Source of the DNA: CAYYIS01 sp964470965
Lineage (GTDB): Bacteria > JAAXHH01 > JABIQT01
Assembly (NCBI GenBank): GCA_964470965.1
Contig: CAYYIS010000008.1
Location: forward strand, 69,221 to 133,220
Length of the DNA stretch: 64,000 nucleotides
Direction: 5' to 3'
Part shown: one piece after another, positions 9,180-17,484 of the stretch
How the letters are laid out: the number at the start of each line of letters is the position of its first letter
Numbering within the stretch: position 1 is the stretch's first letter
Notes under the pieces: generated by a model
Told to the model about the DNA's origin: nothing
Seen by the model: the letters and a program-made list of their open reading frames with translations, nothing else
Database searches by the model: none
Made by a program: the position numbers and the translations under genes

Positions 9180-10181
9180 TCAATCAACGTCCCTGTACAG
9201 GCTCTGAACCGTTTTTACTACGGCAGCTTCGTTCGGAATGGTCGAGGGTTCCAGAGAGGGACTGAAGGGAACCGGGACATCCATGGCACCGAGTCGTTTT
9301 ACCGGGGCATCTAGATAGTCGAACGCTTCGTCGCCTATCAAGGAGGCTATTTCGGCGGTTACCCCGTAGCTTCGGTGGCCTTCGTCAATGACCAGGGCTC
9401 GGCTCGTTTTCCTGACCGAACTAAGGATCGTTTCGGTATCAAGCGGACTGAGCGTTCTCGGGTCAACCACTTCGACGCTTATGCCGTCTTCCTCCTGGAG
9501 TGTACCGGCCGCGTCCAAGGCTACCTGTACCATGCTGGAAGTGGCGACAATCGTGACATCAGATCCCTCTCTTTTGACGTCGGCTATCCCGATTGGTACC
9601 GTGTGGTCGACACCTTCCGGCACCATACCTTTGACGCTGTACATCATCTTGTCTTCGTAAATAATGACCGGGTTTTCGTCCCTGATCGCGGATTTTAATA
9701 GGCCTTTGAGATCGGCCGGGGTGGAAGGAATAAGAACCTTGATACCGGGAATATGCGCCATCCACGCTTGAAGGCTCTGGGAATGCTGCGCCGCTGAAGA
9801 CCGGCCTGCACCGATAGTGGTACGAATAGTAAGTGGAACACTGGTTTGACCGCCCGTCATGTAGCAGAGCTTGGCGGCCTGGTTCACGACCTGGTCCATG
9901 GCGATCGTTATGAAATCACCGAACATTATTTCGACAATCGGTCGCATACCGGTCAGGGCGGCGCCCACTCCGGCCCCCATGATGCCGGCCTCCGAGATGG
10001 GCGTGTCTCTGATCCGACCCGGACCGAACTCGTCGACAAGACCGGCGGTTACTTTAAACACACCTCCGGCCGCCGCTACATCTTCTCCCATAAAAAAAAC
10101 GGTCTCATCCCGGCGCATCTCTTCGGCGATCGCCTCGCGCACCGCTTCTCCGAATGTGATCTCTCTTTCAGATGTAGACAT
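9180..10181 (-). CDS. 2-oxoacid (pyruvate/acetoin/branched-chain) dehydrogenase E1 component, beta subunit
   Basis: A 333-residue E1 beta subunit of a thiamine-diphosphate-dependent 2-oxoacid dehydrogenase. Visible hallmarks are the N-terminal TFGEAVREAI segment, FMGEDVAAAGG with the glutamate that activates ThDP, the PISEAGIMGAGVGAA stretch near residues 61-75, and the C-terminal VIDEGHRSYGVTAEI. Together with the alpha subunit it decarboxylates a 2-oxoacid and passes the acyl group to E2 lipoyl domains. Its start overlaps the end of the alpha gene by 14 bases, indicating tight coupling. No E2 or E3 gene is in the window. Acetoin, pyruvate and branched-chain substrates are all possible; the neighbouring IcmA-type mutase makes the branched-chain option attractive. 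Confidence 0.93.
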   Translation of the reverse strand: MSTSEREITFGEAVREAIAEEMRRDETVFFMGEDVAAAGGVFKVTAGLVDEFGPGRIRDTPISEAGIMGAGVGAALTGMRPIVEIMFGDFITIAMDQVVNQAAKLCYMTGGQTSVPLTIRTTIGAGRSSAAQHSQSLQAWMAHIPGIKVLIPSTPADLKGLLKSAIRDENPVIIYEDKMMYSVKGMVPEGVDHTVPIGIADVKREGSDVTIVATSSMVQVALDAAGTLQEEDGISVEVVDPRTLSPLDTETILSSVRKTSRALVIDEGHRSYGVTAEIASLIGDEAFDYLDAPVKRLGAMDVPVPFSPSLEPSTIPNEAAVVKTVQSLYRDVD

Positions 10182-11187
10182 GTTCAGCCACCTCTTCCTT
10201 GGCCGGAAACGGCGCCAGTTTCCCGAATTCCACAGCGTGGCTTACGGCCTGTTTTATCGTTTGATCGATGTCTTCAATTCCCGCCTCGGTCGCCATGCCC
10301 GATGTCACCATTCGGCGGGCCAACCGGGTAATCGGATCTCTGGTCTTCCAGGAGTCTGTCTCTTCCTGGGTTCGATATGTTTTCTCTGGATTTCCATCGC
10401 CCACATGGTGGCCGCGATACCGGTACGTTTTGGTTTCTATCATGCAGGGCCCGTCGCCTGAGCGAGCGCGTTCCACCATCTTGAGGGTAGTTTCATACAC
10501 GGCGGCCACGTCCATACCATCAACAACCAGGGCAGGCATGTTAAAACCAGCCGCCCGTTCAGCCACGTGTTCTTTGATGGCGGTGACCTGTTTATGGTTC
10601 GTGTATTCACCGTACTGATTGTTCTCACACACAAAAAGTACCGGAAGGTTCCAGACGGATGCCATATTAGCCGCCTCAAGGAATGATCCCTGATTCGCAG
10701 CACCATCACCGAAGAAACAGACTGCAACCTGGTCGGTGCCGCGTAACTGTGCGGACAAACCGGCGCCTGTAGCCATACCCATACCCCCACCGACGATACC
10801 ATTGGCGCCCAGGATACCGAGGCTCATATCTGCGATATGCATCGTGCCTCCTTTACCTCGGTTATACCCGGTCTCCTTACCCATCATCTCCGCCATCATG
10901 CGATCCACATGACCGCCTTTGGCTATCAGGTGACCGTGCCCGCGATGGGTGCTGGTAATGTAATCATCATCACGAAGCGCAGAACAGACCCCCACTGCTG
11001 ATGCCTCTTGACCGATATACGGATGGGCGAGTCCAGGCATAAGCCCCTGAGTATAAACTTCCAGAACCGCTTCTTCGAACCGACGTATGGTTACCATCTT
11101 CTGGTACATGTCGGCGCAAAGCTCAGGCGAAAGCGTGAGGTCTGTGTCATCACTGGTTGAAGGTATAATCTGGATTTCATCCGTCAT
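10168..11187 (-). CDS. 2-oxoacid (pyruvate/acetoin/branched-chain) dehydrogenase E1 component, alpha subunit
   Basis: A 339-residue E1 alpha subunit that binds thiamine diphosphate with the beta subunit. The ThDP signature is complete: GDG at 160-162, then 26 residues, then NN at 189-190. The HRGHGH active-site loop lies at 81-86 and GKGGTMHIAD at 111-120. The start is ATG at 11187 with AGGAG eleven bases upstream; the longer in-frame reading from 11235 lacks that signal. It follows the ThiT gene by 127 bases on the same strand, so cofactor-precursor uptake and a cofactor-dependent enzyme appear to be grouped. Length and motifs fit the AcoA/PdhA group. Confidence 0.93.
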   Translation of the reverse strand: MTDEIQIIPSTSDDTDLTLSPELCADMYQKMVTIRRFEEAVLEVYTQGLMPGLAHPYIGQEASAVGVCSALRDDDYITSTHRGHGHLIAKGGHVDRMMAEMMGKETGYNRGKGGTMHIADMSLGILGANGIVGGGMGMATGAGLSAQLRGTDQVAVCFFGDGAANQGSFLEAANMASVWNLPVLFVCENNQYGEYTNHKQVTAIKEHVAERAAGFNMPALVVDGMDVAAVYETTLKMVERARSGDGPCMIETKTYRYRGHHVGDGNPEKTYRTQEETDSWKTRDPITRLARRMVTSGMATEAGIEDIDQTIKQAVSHAVEFGKLAPFPAKEEVAEHVYI

Positions 11188-11314
11188 AGTACGCCGCACT
11201 CCTTTATTAATTGAACACAAACCGGAATTCGACACGTGACTGCATTCATGTTTTATTCGAGAATCAGGCTTTCTAAATTAGTGAAACGTTTACGAAGGAG
11301 CAAGAGGAAAATAT

Positions 11315-11908
11315 CTACTGGACATTTCGAGATCTCCCCAAGCGTTTCATGGCGTACGGAACGAGCACTATCATTAACACCAGTTCCGGAATGATGTAGC
11401 TGCCGTTGTACAGAAGGGAGTATAACCACGGCGTCACGCCACCTTGTAACAAGGGCGGAAATGAAATACCAAGATACTCGTTGAAAAATTGATAGGTCTG
11501 TCGGTTTAAACCGTCCGGGGCGTAAGCCGCAAAAAAAATGGCACCGGAGATCACATGAAAAACCAGCCCCGCTGCGCTGGACAGGCATATGCCCCACCTG
11601 GGTGACCTGCGGAACCATCCTGCGATGCCAATGGAGATGTATGGCAGAATAAAATCGAGCAGAACCTGAACCGGATGAAGGATTACAGGATCGAACATAA
11701 ACGTGATAAGTCCGGTGATAAATCCGCCCGCCATACCCGCTTTGGGACCACACCGGAATGCCAGATAGAATAACGGAAGGAGTTTCAACGAAACAGAACC
11801 GCCCCAGGGCAGACGGTATAATTTAAAGAACCCGAGGACGGTCGCCAACGAAGCTACAACTGCGATCTCAACGAGCAAACGCTTCCGATCAGTCTGGGTG
11901 TTTGCCAT
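11315..11908 (-). CDS. thiT: ThiT-like thiamine transporter S-component
   Basis: A 197-residue membrane protein with about six hydrophobic segments, matching ThiT, the substrate-binding component of an energy-coupling-factor (ECF) thiamine importer. The thiamine-family pattern is visible: LPWGGSVSLKLLPLFYLAFR near residues 33-52, the glycine-rich KAGMAGGFITGL that follows, and the PVILHPVQVLLDFILPY segment around 74-90. No EcfA ATPase or EcfT transmembrane component is in the window; these are expected elsewhere as shared modules. It overlaps the upstream Lon-N gene by 20 bases and precedes the ThDP-dependent E1 genes. I see no THI-box riboswitch before this unit. Confidence 0.85.
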   Translation of the reverse strand: MANTQTDRKRLLVEIAVVASLATVLGFFKLYRLPWGGSVSLKLLPLFYLAFRCGPKAGMAGGFITGLITFMFDPVILHPVQVLLDFILPYISIGIAGWFRRSPRWGICLSSAAGLVFHVISGAIFFAAYAPDGLNRQTYQFFNEYLGISFPPLLQGGVTPWLYSLLYNGSYIIPELVLMIVLVPYAMKRLGRSRNVQ

Positions 11909-12518
11909 GTCCGTTAAGGCTTGCCGCCCGTTCGATGTGGGCCAGTTCCACCAGGCGTTTCACGATCTGCTCGAGGGAATCGTCGAGTTTGCGCATCCGT
12001 TCCGCGGTGGAGGTCAGTTCGAGGAGTGTCTGCTTTTCTTCCAGTTCCAAATCCATTGTCGATGCTATAAAGAAGGAAAACTGTTTCGGGTCGAATATCC
12101 CCTTCACGCCACCTATCCCGCTTGTTTGAAGTTTTATCATGGCCTGATAGGATTCCAGTACGCGTTCCAGCAGGTCATCCGGTACGTCATCATTCACATC
12201 GTCGAAATACTCGATAGTAGCTTCCAGGAGATCGTCGTCTTGTATGAATTCAAGGACATGAAACCGCCTGCTACCTTCGGTGAGTATATCTAATTTACCG
12301 TCCGCATACTGTGTATACACCTGCGTGACTTTAGCAGTACACCCCACATTGGAGAGTTGCGCGTCGTTGAGTAACAGGACGCCGAATTCGGACTCGGACT
12401 TAAGGCAATTGTCTACCATCTCCTTATAACGCTCTTCGAATATATGCAATGGAAGATGCATCCCCGGATACAATACCAGATTCAGTGGAAAGAGGGGAAT
12501 GTTAAGCGTGTTTTCCAT
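11889..12518 (-). CDS. Lon N-terminal (substrate-binding) domain protein
   Basis: A 209-residue protein containing only the Lon-protease N-terminal substrate-binding domain, with no AAA+ or protease part. The opening IPLFPLNLVLYPGMHLPLHI at about 6-25, EERYKEMV just after it and GVLLLND near 47-53 are the standard signature. The C-terminal ~80 residues are helical and contain RMRKLDDSLEQIVKRLVEL. Such stand-alone proteins are widespread; their role is poorly defined and may be adaptor-like. It is the first gene of the leftward unit behind a consensus promoter and overlaps thiT by 20 bases. Confidence 0.88.
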   Translation of the reverse strand: MENTLNIPLFPLNLVLYPGMHLPLHIFEERYKEMVDNCLKSESEFGVLLLNDAQLSNVGCTAKVTQVYTQYADGKLDILTEGSRRFHVLEFIQDDDLLEATIEYFDDVNDDVPDDLLERVLESYQAMIKLQTSGIGGVKGIFDPKQFSFFIASTMDLELEEKQTLLELTSTAERMRKLDDSLEQIVKRLVELAHIERAASLNGHGKHPD

Positions 12519-12605
12519 CGTACCGTGCTCCAGATATCTAGTGGGCCTTCTTGTAATTGTAAATTTGGAAATGCACCGTACTAATCCAAGGTCCGATGTT
12601 TGTCC

Positions 12606-12633
12606 ATTATACAGTCGGTGGCAACCGTGTCAA
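12606..12633 (-). promoter_or_regulatory. Consensus sigma70 promoter of the Lon-N/thiT/E1 unit
   Basis: Read leftward, a perfect TTGACA (complement of 12628-12633) and a perfect TATAAT (complement of 12606-12611) are 16 bases apart. This is the best promoter match in the window and lies about 88 bases before the ATG at 12518. It sits back to back with the rightward promoter at 12670. Confidence 0.65.
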
Positions 12634-12669
12634 CGGAAAAAACTGAACCGCGAAAACCTGATGAAATGC

Positions 12670-12698
12670 TTGACTGCAACACCATCCCACACTATATT
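12670..12698 (+). promoter_or_regulatory. sigma70 promoter of the mutase-etf operon
   Basis: TTGACT at 12670-12675 and TATATT at 12693-12698 have an ideal 17-base spacer and lie 50 bases before the ATG at 12749. With the leftward promoter at 12606-12633 this forms a compact divergent control region of about 90 bases, which could allow co-regulation. Confidence 0.6.
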
Positions 12699-12748
12699 AA
12701 TGTACTCTGCAGTTTCCATAAATAAGGGCATTTACAGGCGACTCCTTA

Positions 12749-14380
12749 ATGAGTTTATCGGAGAATAAAAAGACGCGTCGGAGTACGCGAGATGTTAGAC
12801 AGGATTTCAGGACTATCTCCGGGGAATCGATCAATCCTCTTTACACTCCTGAGGACAGGGCTGACTCCGAATATGCTGACGACCTGGGAGATCCTGGTGT
12901 CTATCCTTATACCCGAGGCATCCACACCACCATGTACCGGGACCGGCTGTGGACTATGCGTCAGTTCTCCGGCTACGGTACGGCCGCTGATTCCAACTCA
13001 CGGTTTAAATTCCTACTCGAACACGGTCAAACCGGGCTGTCTGTCGCCTTTGACGTACCGACCCTGATGGGGCTGGATTCCGATCATCCCCTTTCCGAAG
13101 GAGAGGTCGGTGTCTGTGGTGTGGCGGTCGACTCTCTTGCTGATATGGAAACCCTGTTTGAGGGCATACCGCTCGGCTCGGTAAGTACGTCCATGACGAT
13201 CAACGCACCAGCGTCGATCCTGCTGGCCATGTACCTCGCAGTAGCGGAAAAGCAAAGCGTGGCCTGGGCTGACCTGCGGGGTACGCTTCAGAATGACATC
13301 CTCAAGGAATATATCGCACAGAAAGAGTGGATATGTCCCCCCCGACCAGCCATGAAGATGGTGGCAGATACGGTCCTTTTCTGTACCGAACACGTTCCGC
13401 AGTGGAATCCCATCAGCATCAGCGGATATCATATCCGTGAAGCTGGTTCGACAGCCGTGCAGGAACTGGCTTTCACCCTGGCAGATGGATTTGCATACAT
13501 CGACGCTTGCCTCGAAGCCGGTTTGGACATCGATCAGTTTGCCCCCCGCCTGTCATTCTTCTTCAATTCTCATATGGATTTCTTCGAAGAGATTGCCAAG
13601 TACCGTGCTGCCCGCCGCATCTGGGCCAAACATCTGAAACATCGGTACGGGGCCAGGAATGAAAAATCTCTCCTGATGCGCTTTCACACACAGACGGCCG
13701 GATGTAGTCTGACCGCCCAGCAGCCGGAAAACAACGTGGTCCGAACCACCATAGAAGCATTGGCAGCCGTCCTTGGAGGTACACAGTCGCTCCACACGAA
13801 CGCACTCGATGAGGCGTATGCCCTTCCCTCTGAACAGGCTGCAAAAATCGCCCTGCGGACCCAGCAGATCATCGCCCACGAATCCGGTGTGACTAACACA
13901 GTGGATCCACTCGGCGGATCTTATTATCTCGAATCACTCACCGATAGCCTGGAAGATGCCGCAGAGGCCTATTTCGATAAAATCGCGTCGTTTGGCGGGA
14001 TGGTAAGGGCCATTGAGGCGGGGTATCCTCAGAAAGAGATAAGCGACGCATCCAAGCGGTTTCAACATGCGGTGGAACAGGAAGAGCAGATTATAGTGGG
14101 CGTGAATGAATATGTAGAACCCGATGAGTCGGATATAGAAATGCTCAGGATCGGCCCAGCCATCGAACGCGCACAAATCAGCCATCTCAAAGATACCAGA
14201 GACCGGCGCAGTGCATTAAAAGTGGAGCAGGCATTGCATGTATTGCGTGATACTGTGTCGATGGGTGGCAACTCCATGCCACCCATCCTGGATGCTGTCC
14301 GGGCATATGCTACGATCGGTGAAATTGTTAACGTGTTGCAGGCGGTGTACGGGACCTACGACGAATCGCCTGTTTATTGA
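12749..14380 (+). CDS. icmA: Acyl-CoA mutase large (catalytic) subunit, isobutyryl-CoA mutase (IcmA) type
   Basis: A 543-residue catalytic subunit of the adenosylcobalamin-dependent acyl-CoA mutase family, without the C-terminal B12-binding domain, which must be a separate protein not in this window. Compared with the Propionibacterium methylmalonyl-CoA mutase there is a constant offset of 16 residues. Tyr89 is replaced by F73 (in TMRQFSGYG), Arg207 by Q191 (in EYIAQKEW), and His244 is kept as H228. Phe plus Gln at these positions is the isobutyryl-CoA mutase signature; methylmalonyl-CoA mutases keep Tyr and Arg. I therefore call isobutyryl-CoA/butyryl-CoA interconversion rather than methylmalonyl-CoA. 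Downstream etfBA and divergent E1 genes fit valine or butyrate metabolism. Automated annotation would likely say methylmalonyl-CoA mutase. Confidence 0.82.
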   Translation: MSLSENKKTRRSTRDVRQDFRTISGESINPLYTPEDRADSEYADDLGDPGVYPYTRGIHTTMYRDRLWTMRQFSGYGTAADSNSRFKFLLEHGQTGLSVAFDVPTLMGLDSDHPLSEGEVGVCGVAVDSLADMETLFEGIPLGSVSTSMTINAPASILLAMYLAVAEKQSVAWADLRGTLQNDILKEYIAQKEWICPPRPAMKMVADTVLFCTEHVPQWNPISISGYHIREAGSTAVQELAFTLADGFAYIDACLEAGLDIDQFAPRLSFFFNSHMDFFEEIAKYRAARRIWAKHLKHRYGARNEKSLLMRFHTQTAGCSLTAQQPENNVVRTTIEALAAVLGGTQSLHTNALDEAYALPSEQAAKIALRTQQIIAHESGVTNTVDPLGGSYYLESLTDSLEDAAEAYFDKIASFGGMVRAIEAGYPQKEISDASKRFQHAVEQEEQIIVGVNEYVEPDESDIEMLRIGPAIERAQISHLKDTRDRRSALKVEQALHVLRDTVSMGGNSMPPILDAVRAYATIGEIVNVLQAVYGTYDESPVY

Positions 14381-14409
14381 CAGTGTCAGTCGTCCTGTAA
14401 GGAGTTTCC

Positions 14410-15159
14410 ATGAATACGATTGTCTGTATCAAGCAAGTACCGGATACGGCAACAAAGGTCCAGATTGCCGCCGACGGACGCTCAATCCAGTCCGGGGAAT
14501 TGAACTATGTAATGAACCCCTACGACGAGTTCGCGGTTGAAGCCGCCACCACGCTGAAGGAACAGCACGGCGGCGAGGTGACCGCCGTCTGCCTCGGGAC
14601 CCAGGATGCAGTAGCCGCGCTGCGTAGTGCTGTTGCTCTGGGCGCCGACCATGCCGTCCTGCTGAAGACCGACCGGCCAGACATCGATGCCTCCGCCACA
14701 GCCACCGCTCTCGCCGAGGCAATCCGGGCTCGGTCTCCCGATCTTGTATTGTTCGGCAAACAGGCCGTGGATGACGATAATGCCCAGGTCGGTCCGATGG
14801 TCGCCGAATTACTGTCGATACCCTGTGTGTGCCAGATCGTAAATCTGGAATACAAGGATGGAATCGTGATGGTTAATAAACAGGTGGAGGGAGGCGAAGA
14901 AGTGGTATCTGTGTCCTTACCGACAGTGCTCACCACTCAAAAAGGATTGAATGAGCCGCGCTATGCCTCGCTCAAAGACATCATGCGTGCCAAGCGGGCG
15001 CCCATAGATGAACAGGAAGTGTCTCTGATCCCTTCACGGGTAGAAACTATTGAACTCAACCTCCCTGCGGAACGTCAGGCGGGGCTGTTTATCGGTCAGG
15101 GCACGGAGGCTGTACCTGAACTGATTCAGCGGCTGAAAGAAGAAGCGAAAGTGTTGTAG
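14410..15159 (+). CDS. etfB: Electron transfer flavoprotein beta subunit
   Basis: A 249-residue ETF beta subunit, which with EtfA accepts electrons from acyl-CoA dehydrogenases and passes them to ETF:quinone oxidoreductase. The family opening ICIKQVPDT appears here as VCIKQVPDT at residues 4-12. NPYDEFAVEAA lies near 36-46, LFGKQAVDDDNAQVGP at about 116-131, and the late TTQKGLNEPRYASL at 175-188. Start ATG at 14410 is preceded by AAGGAG. It is 29 bases after the mutase gene. Unusually, a sulfur amino-acid enzyme separates it from etfA. Confidence 0.95.
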   Translation: MNTIVCIKQVPDTATKVQIAADGRSIQSGELNYVMNPYDEFAVEAATTLKEQHGGEVTAVCLGTQDAVAALRSAVALGADHAVLLKTDRPDIDASATATALAEAIRARSPDLVLFGKQAVDDDNAQVGPMVAELLSIPCVCQIVNLEYKDGIVMVNKQVEGGEEVVSVSLPTVLTTQKGLNEPRYASLKDIMRAKRAPIDEQEVSLIPSRVETIELNLPAERQAGLFIGQGTEAVPELIQRLKEEAKVL

Positions 15160-15205
15160 ACCCCGATGCTCAGCCTTTTCGAGCATCTGTCACAAAGGGA
15201 ACATC

Positions 15206-16387
15206 ATGAGTAAAAAAAAACCGGGTCTCTCGACCAAAGCGGTACATGCCGGCGAGTGCCGGGAAAAGCCGTCCCGGGCCATCACCAATCCTATCGTTCA
15301 GACATCTACGTATGTGTTCCGTAATACCGAAGAACTGATCGATTTCAACGAAGGTCGAATCGAAAGGGACGAATACGGTCGGTACGGCAACCCGACTAGG
15401 GCTGTGGCGGAAGCGAAGATTGCAAATTTGGACGGAGGAGAAGACGCGTTATTATTCTCATCGGGTATGAATGCCATCGTGTCAGTCCTTCTCGCCATGC
15501 TTTCACAAGGGTCTCATGTGGTGATCATGGATGAGTGCTACCGGCGGACCCGTCAGTTCTGTCTTCAAGTGTTGCCCCGATATGGAATCGAAGTTTCGTT
15601 CGTAAAAACCGGTGATTACGAAGCCATGCAAAAGGCTATTACGGAAAAGACGCGGCTGATCGTATCGGAGTCTCCAACTAATCCGTACCTGAACGTGATC
15701 GATCTGGAACGGATCGCGTCCATTGCAAAAGAGCATCGCCTGAAAGTCATGATCGACAGTACGTTTTCCACGCCGTACAACCAGCGTCCGATCGAATTCG
15801 GGATAGATATCGTAATACACAGTGCCACCAAATATCTGGGTGGTCACAACGACCTGATGGCCGGTGTGGTGGTCGGTAACAAGATGTTGCTGGGCGCTAT
15901 CCGTGAATTTAGGGACATCACTGGCGGCATTACCGATCCCCATACGGCCTATCTATTGATCCGGGGTTTAAAATCCTTTGCGCTGCGTATGGAGCAGCAC
16001 AATAAAAACGGTATGGCCATCGCCCGGTTCCTGGAAGAACATCCAAAGGTCCGTCGCGTATATTATCCAGGTCTGGAAAGCCATCGGCATTACGACATTG
16101 CGCAACGTCAAATGACCGGATTCGGAGGTGTTGTCAGCTTCGAGTTGGATGGCGACATGGACATGACGAGTCAATTCATCGACAGCCTGGAGCTGCCTTA
16201 CATCGGTCCGAGCCTGGGTGGCGTGGAGAGTTTGATCGAGCAACCGGCACTACAATCTTTCTATGAAATGAGTAAGGAAGAACGGCTGGCTATCGGGATC
16301 AAGGATGAACTGGTAAGATTTTCCACAGGTGTTGAAAATGCCGATGATCTGATCACGGACCTGGCACAGGCTCTGGATAAAATATAG
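15206..16387 (+). CDS. metB: Cystathionine gamma-synthase, plant-type
   Basis: A 393-residue PLP enzyme of the Cys/Met metabolism (gamma-family) group. The cofactor lysine is in HSATKYLGGHNDLMAG (around 210-225), and YGRYGNPT, SSGMNAIVS, DECYRRTRQF and SESPTNPYLNV are all in order. The DECYRRTR, GGHND and QMTGFGGVVSFE stretches resemble plant cystathionine gamma-synthases more than the usual bacterial MetB. The reaction would be O-acyl-homoserine plus cysteine to cystathionine; gamma-lyase or methionine gamma-lyase activity cannot be excluded by eye. It lies between etfB (46 bases before) and etfA (17 bases after) on the same strand, an atypical place for a methionine-biosynthesis gene. Confidence 0.8.
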   Translation: MSKKKPGLSTKAVHAGECREKPSRAITNPIVQTSTYVFRNTEELIDFNEGRIERDEYGRYGNPTRAVAEAKIANLDGGEDALLFSSGMNAIVSVLLAMLSQGSHVVIMDECYRRTRQFCLQVLPRYGIEVSFVKTGDYEAMQKAITEKTRLIVSESPTNPYLNVIDLERIASIAKEHRLKVMIDSTFSTPYNQRPIEFGIDIVIHSATKYLGGHNDLMAGVVVGNKMLLGAIREFRDITGGITDPHTAYLLIRGLKSFALRMEQHNKNGMAIARFLEEHPKVRRVYYPGLESHRHYDIAQRQMTGFGGVVSFELDGDMDMTSQFIDSLELPYIGPSLGGVESLIEQPALQSFYEMSKEERLAIGIKDELVRFSTGVENADDLITDLAQALDKI

Positions 16388-16404
16388 TTTGATGAGGAGA
16401 ATAT

Positions 16405-17388
16405 ATGGCAGGTGTACTCGTTTTCGCAGAACAGAGAGACGGCACATTTCGGAATGCGGCATTTGAAGCGGTTAGTGTGGGACGCAGGCTGGCCGATGAG
16501 CTGAATACTGAGCTGGTAGCAGCGGTCGTAGGGGCAGGTGTCAGAGACATGGCAGCCTCTCTCGGGCGGTACGGCGTTGACAGGGTGATCGTGGCTGATG
16601 CCCCGGACCTCGCACGGTTTTCCAGCGATGGATATACGACGGCGGTGGCCGACATCGCACGTTCGTTTGACCCATCTGTTTTATTGCTCTCGGCCTCGGT
16701 CACGGGTAAAGCACTTGGACCGGCGGTGGCAGCCCGCTTGGAAACCGGCCTGGCAACAGACTGTATCGATATTTTGATAGCAGGTGGACGCCTGGAGATC
16801 CAGCGACCGGTCTATGCGGGTAAAGCCATCGCCACCGTTATCATCAAGACAGATCCGCAGATCGTCTCGCTTCGTCCCAATGTGTTTCCCGCTACCGTTA
16901 TGGATGAGCAGGGATTCGCGCCGGTGGAGCAGGTGTCGGCAGGAGTTACCGCTGACTGCACCCGCGTGGCGGTTCAGGAGATCGTAGCTGCCTCCGGCGG
17001 CAGGCCGGATTTAACGGAATCGCCTGTTATCGTCTCCGGTGGCCGCGGCCTGGGCAGTCCCGAGAATTTCTCACTCATCGAGGAGCTGGCCGATGTGCTG
17101 GGCGGTGTGGTCGGTGCTTCACGAGCGGTGGTGGATATCGGTTGGCGTCCCCAGTCCGACCAGGTCGGCCAGACCGGCAAGACCGTATCGCCCTCATTAT
17201 ATATCGCCTGCGGCATCTCGGGCGCCATACAGCACCTGGCGGGAATGTCATCCTCCAAATGTATCGTGGCCATCAACAAGGATCCAGATGCCCCGATCTT
17301 CCAAAAGGCGGATTACGGTATCGTTGGGGATGTGCTCGAAGTGGTGCCAGCGCTCACGGCGGAACTGCGGCGAGTTCTAGGACGCTGA
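16405..17388 (+). CDS. etfA: Electron transfer flavoprotein alpha subunit
   Basis: A 327-residue ETF alpha subunit that carries the redox-active FAD. The C-terminal FAD domain is well preserved: VSGGRGLGSPENF near residues 211-223, GASRAVVDIGW, and the C-terminal signature with CGISGAIQHLAGM and INKDPDAPIFQKADYGIVGD around 292-311. Start ATG at 16405 follows TGAGGAG. It ends a four-gene unit and is followed by a strong bidirectional terminator shared with recA. An acyl-CoA dehydrogenase partner is not in the window. Confidence 0.95.
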   Translation: MAGVLVFAEQRDGTFRNAAFEAVSVGRRLADELNTELVAAVVGAGVRDMAASLGRYGVDRVIVADAPDLARFSSDGYTTAVADIARSFDPSVLLLSASVTGKALGPAVAARLETGLATDCIDILIAGGRLEIQRPVYAGKAIATVIIKTDPQIVSLRPNVFPATVMDEQGFAPVEQVSAGVTADCTRVAVQEIVAASGGRPDLTESPVIVSGGRGLGSPENFSLIEELADVLGGVVGASRAVVDIGWRPQSDQVGQTGKTVSPSLYIACGISGAIQHLAGMSSSKCIVAINKDPDAPIFQKADYGIVGDVLEVVPALTAELRRVLGR

Positions 17389-17420
17389 CCCACCCGTTAA
17401 TATAAGGTGCCTATGAAATA

Positions 17421-17459
17421 AAAACGGCCATCGGATGAATGTATCCCGATGGCCGTTTT
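17421..17459. terminator. Bidirectional intrinsic terminator between etfA and recA
   Basis: A perfect 14-base inverted repeat (17421-17434 against 17446-17459) with an 11-base loop. The stem has a GC core flanked by AAAA and TTTT, so either transcript ends in a U-tract. It lies between two convergent genes and can stop both. Confidence 0.9.
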
Positions 17460-17484
17460 GTGTTACCGCTGTCTTTCCAGGCCC

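Noticed and set aside
12749..14380. Annotation as methylmalonyl-CoA mutase
   Set aside because: Tyr89 and Arg207, required for the methylmalonyl carboxylate, are replaced by Phe and Gln, which point to isobutyryl-CoA mutase.
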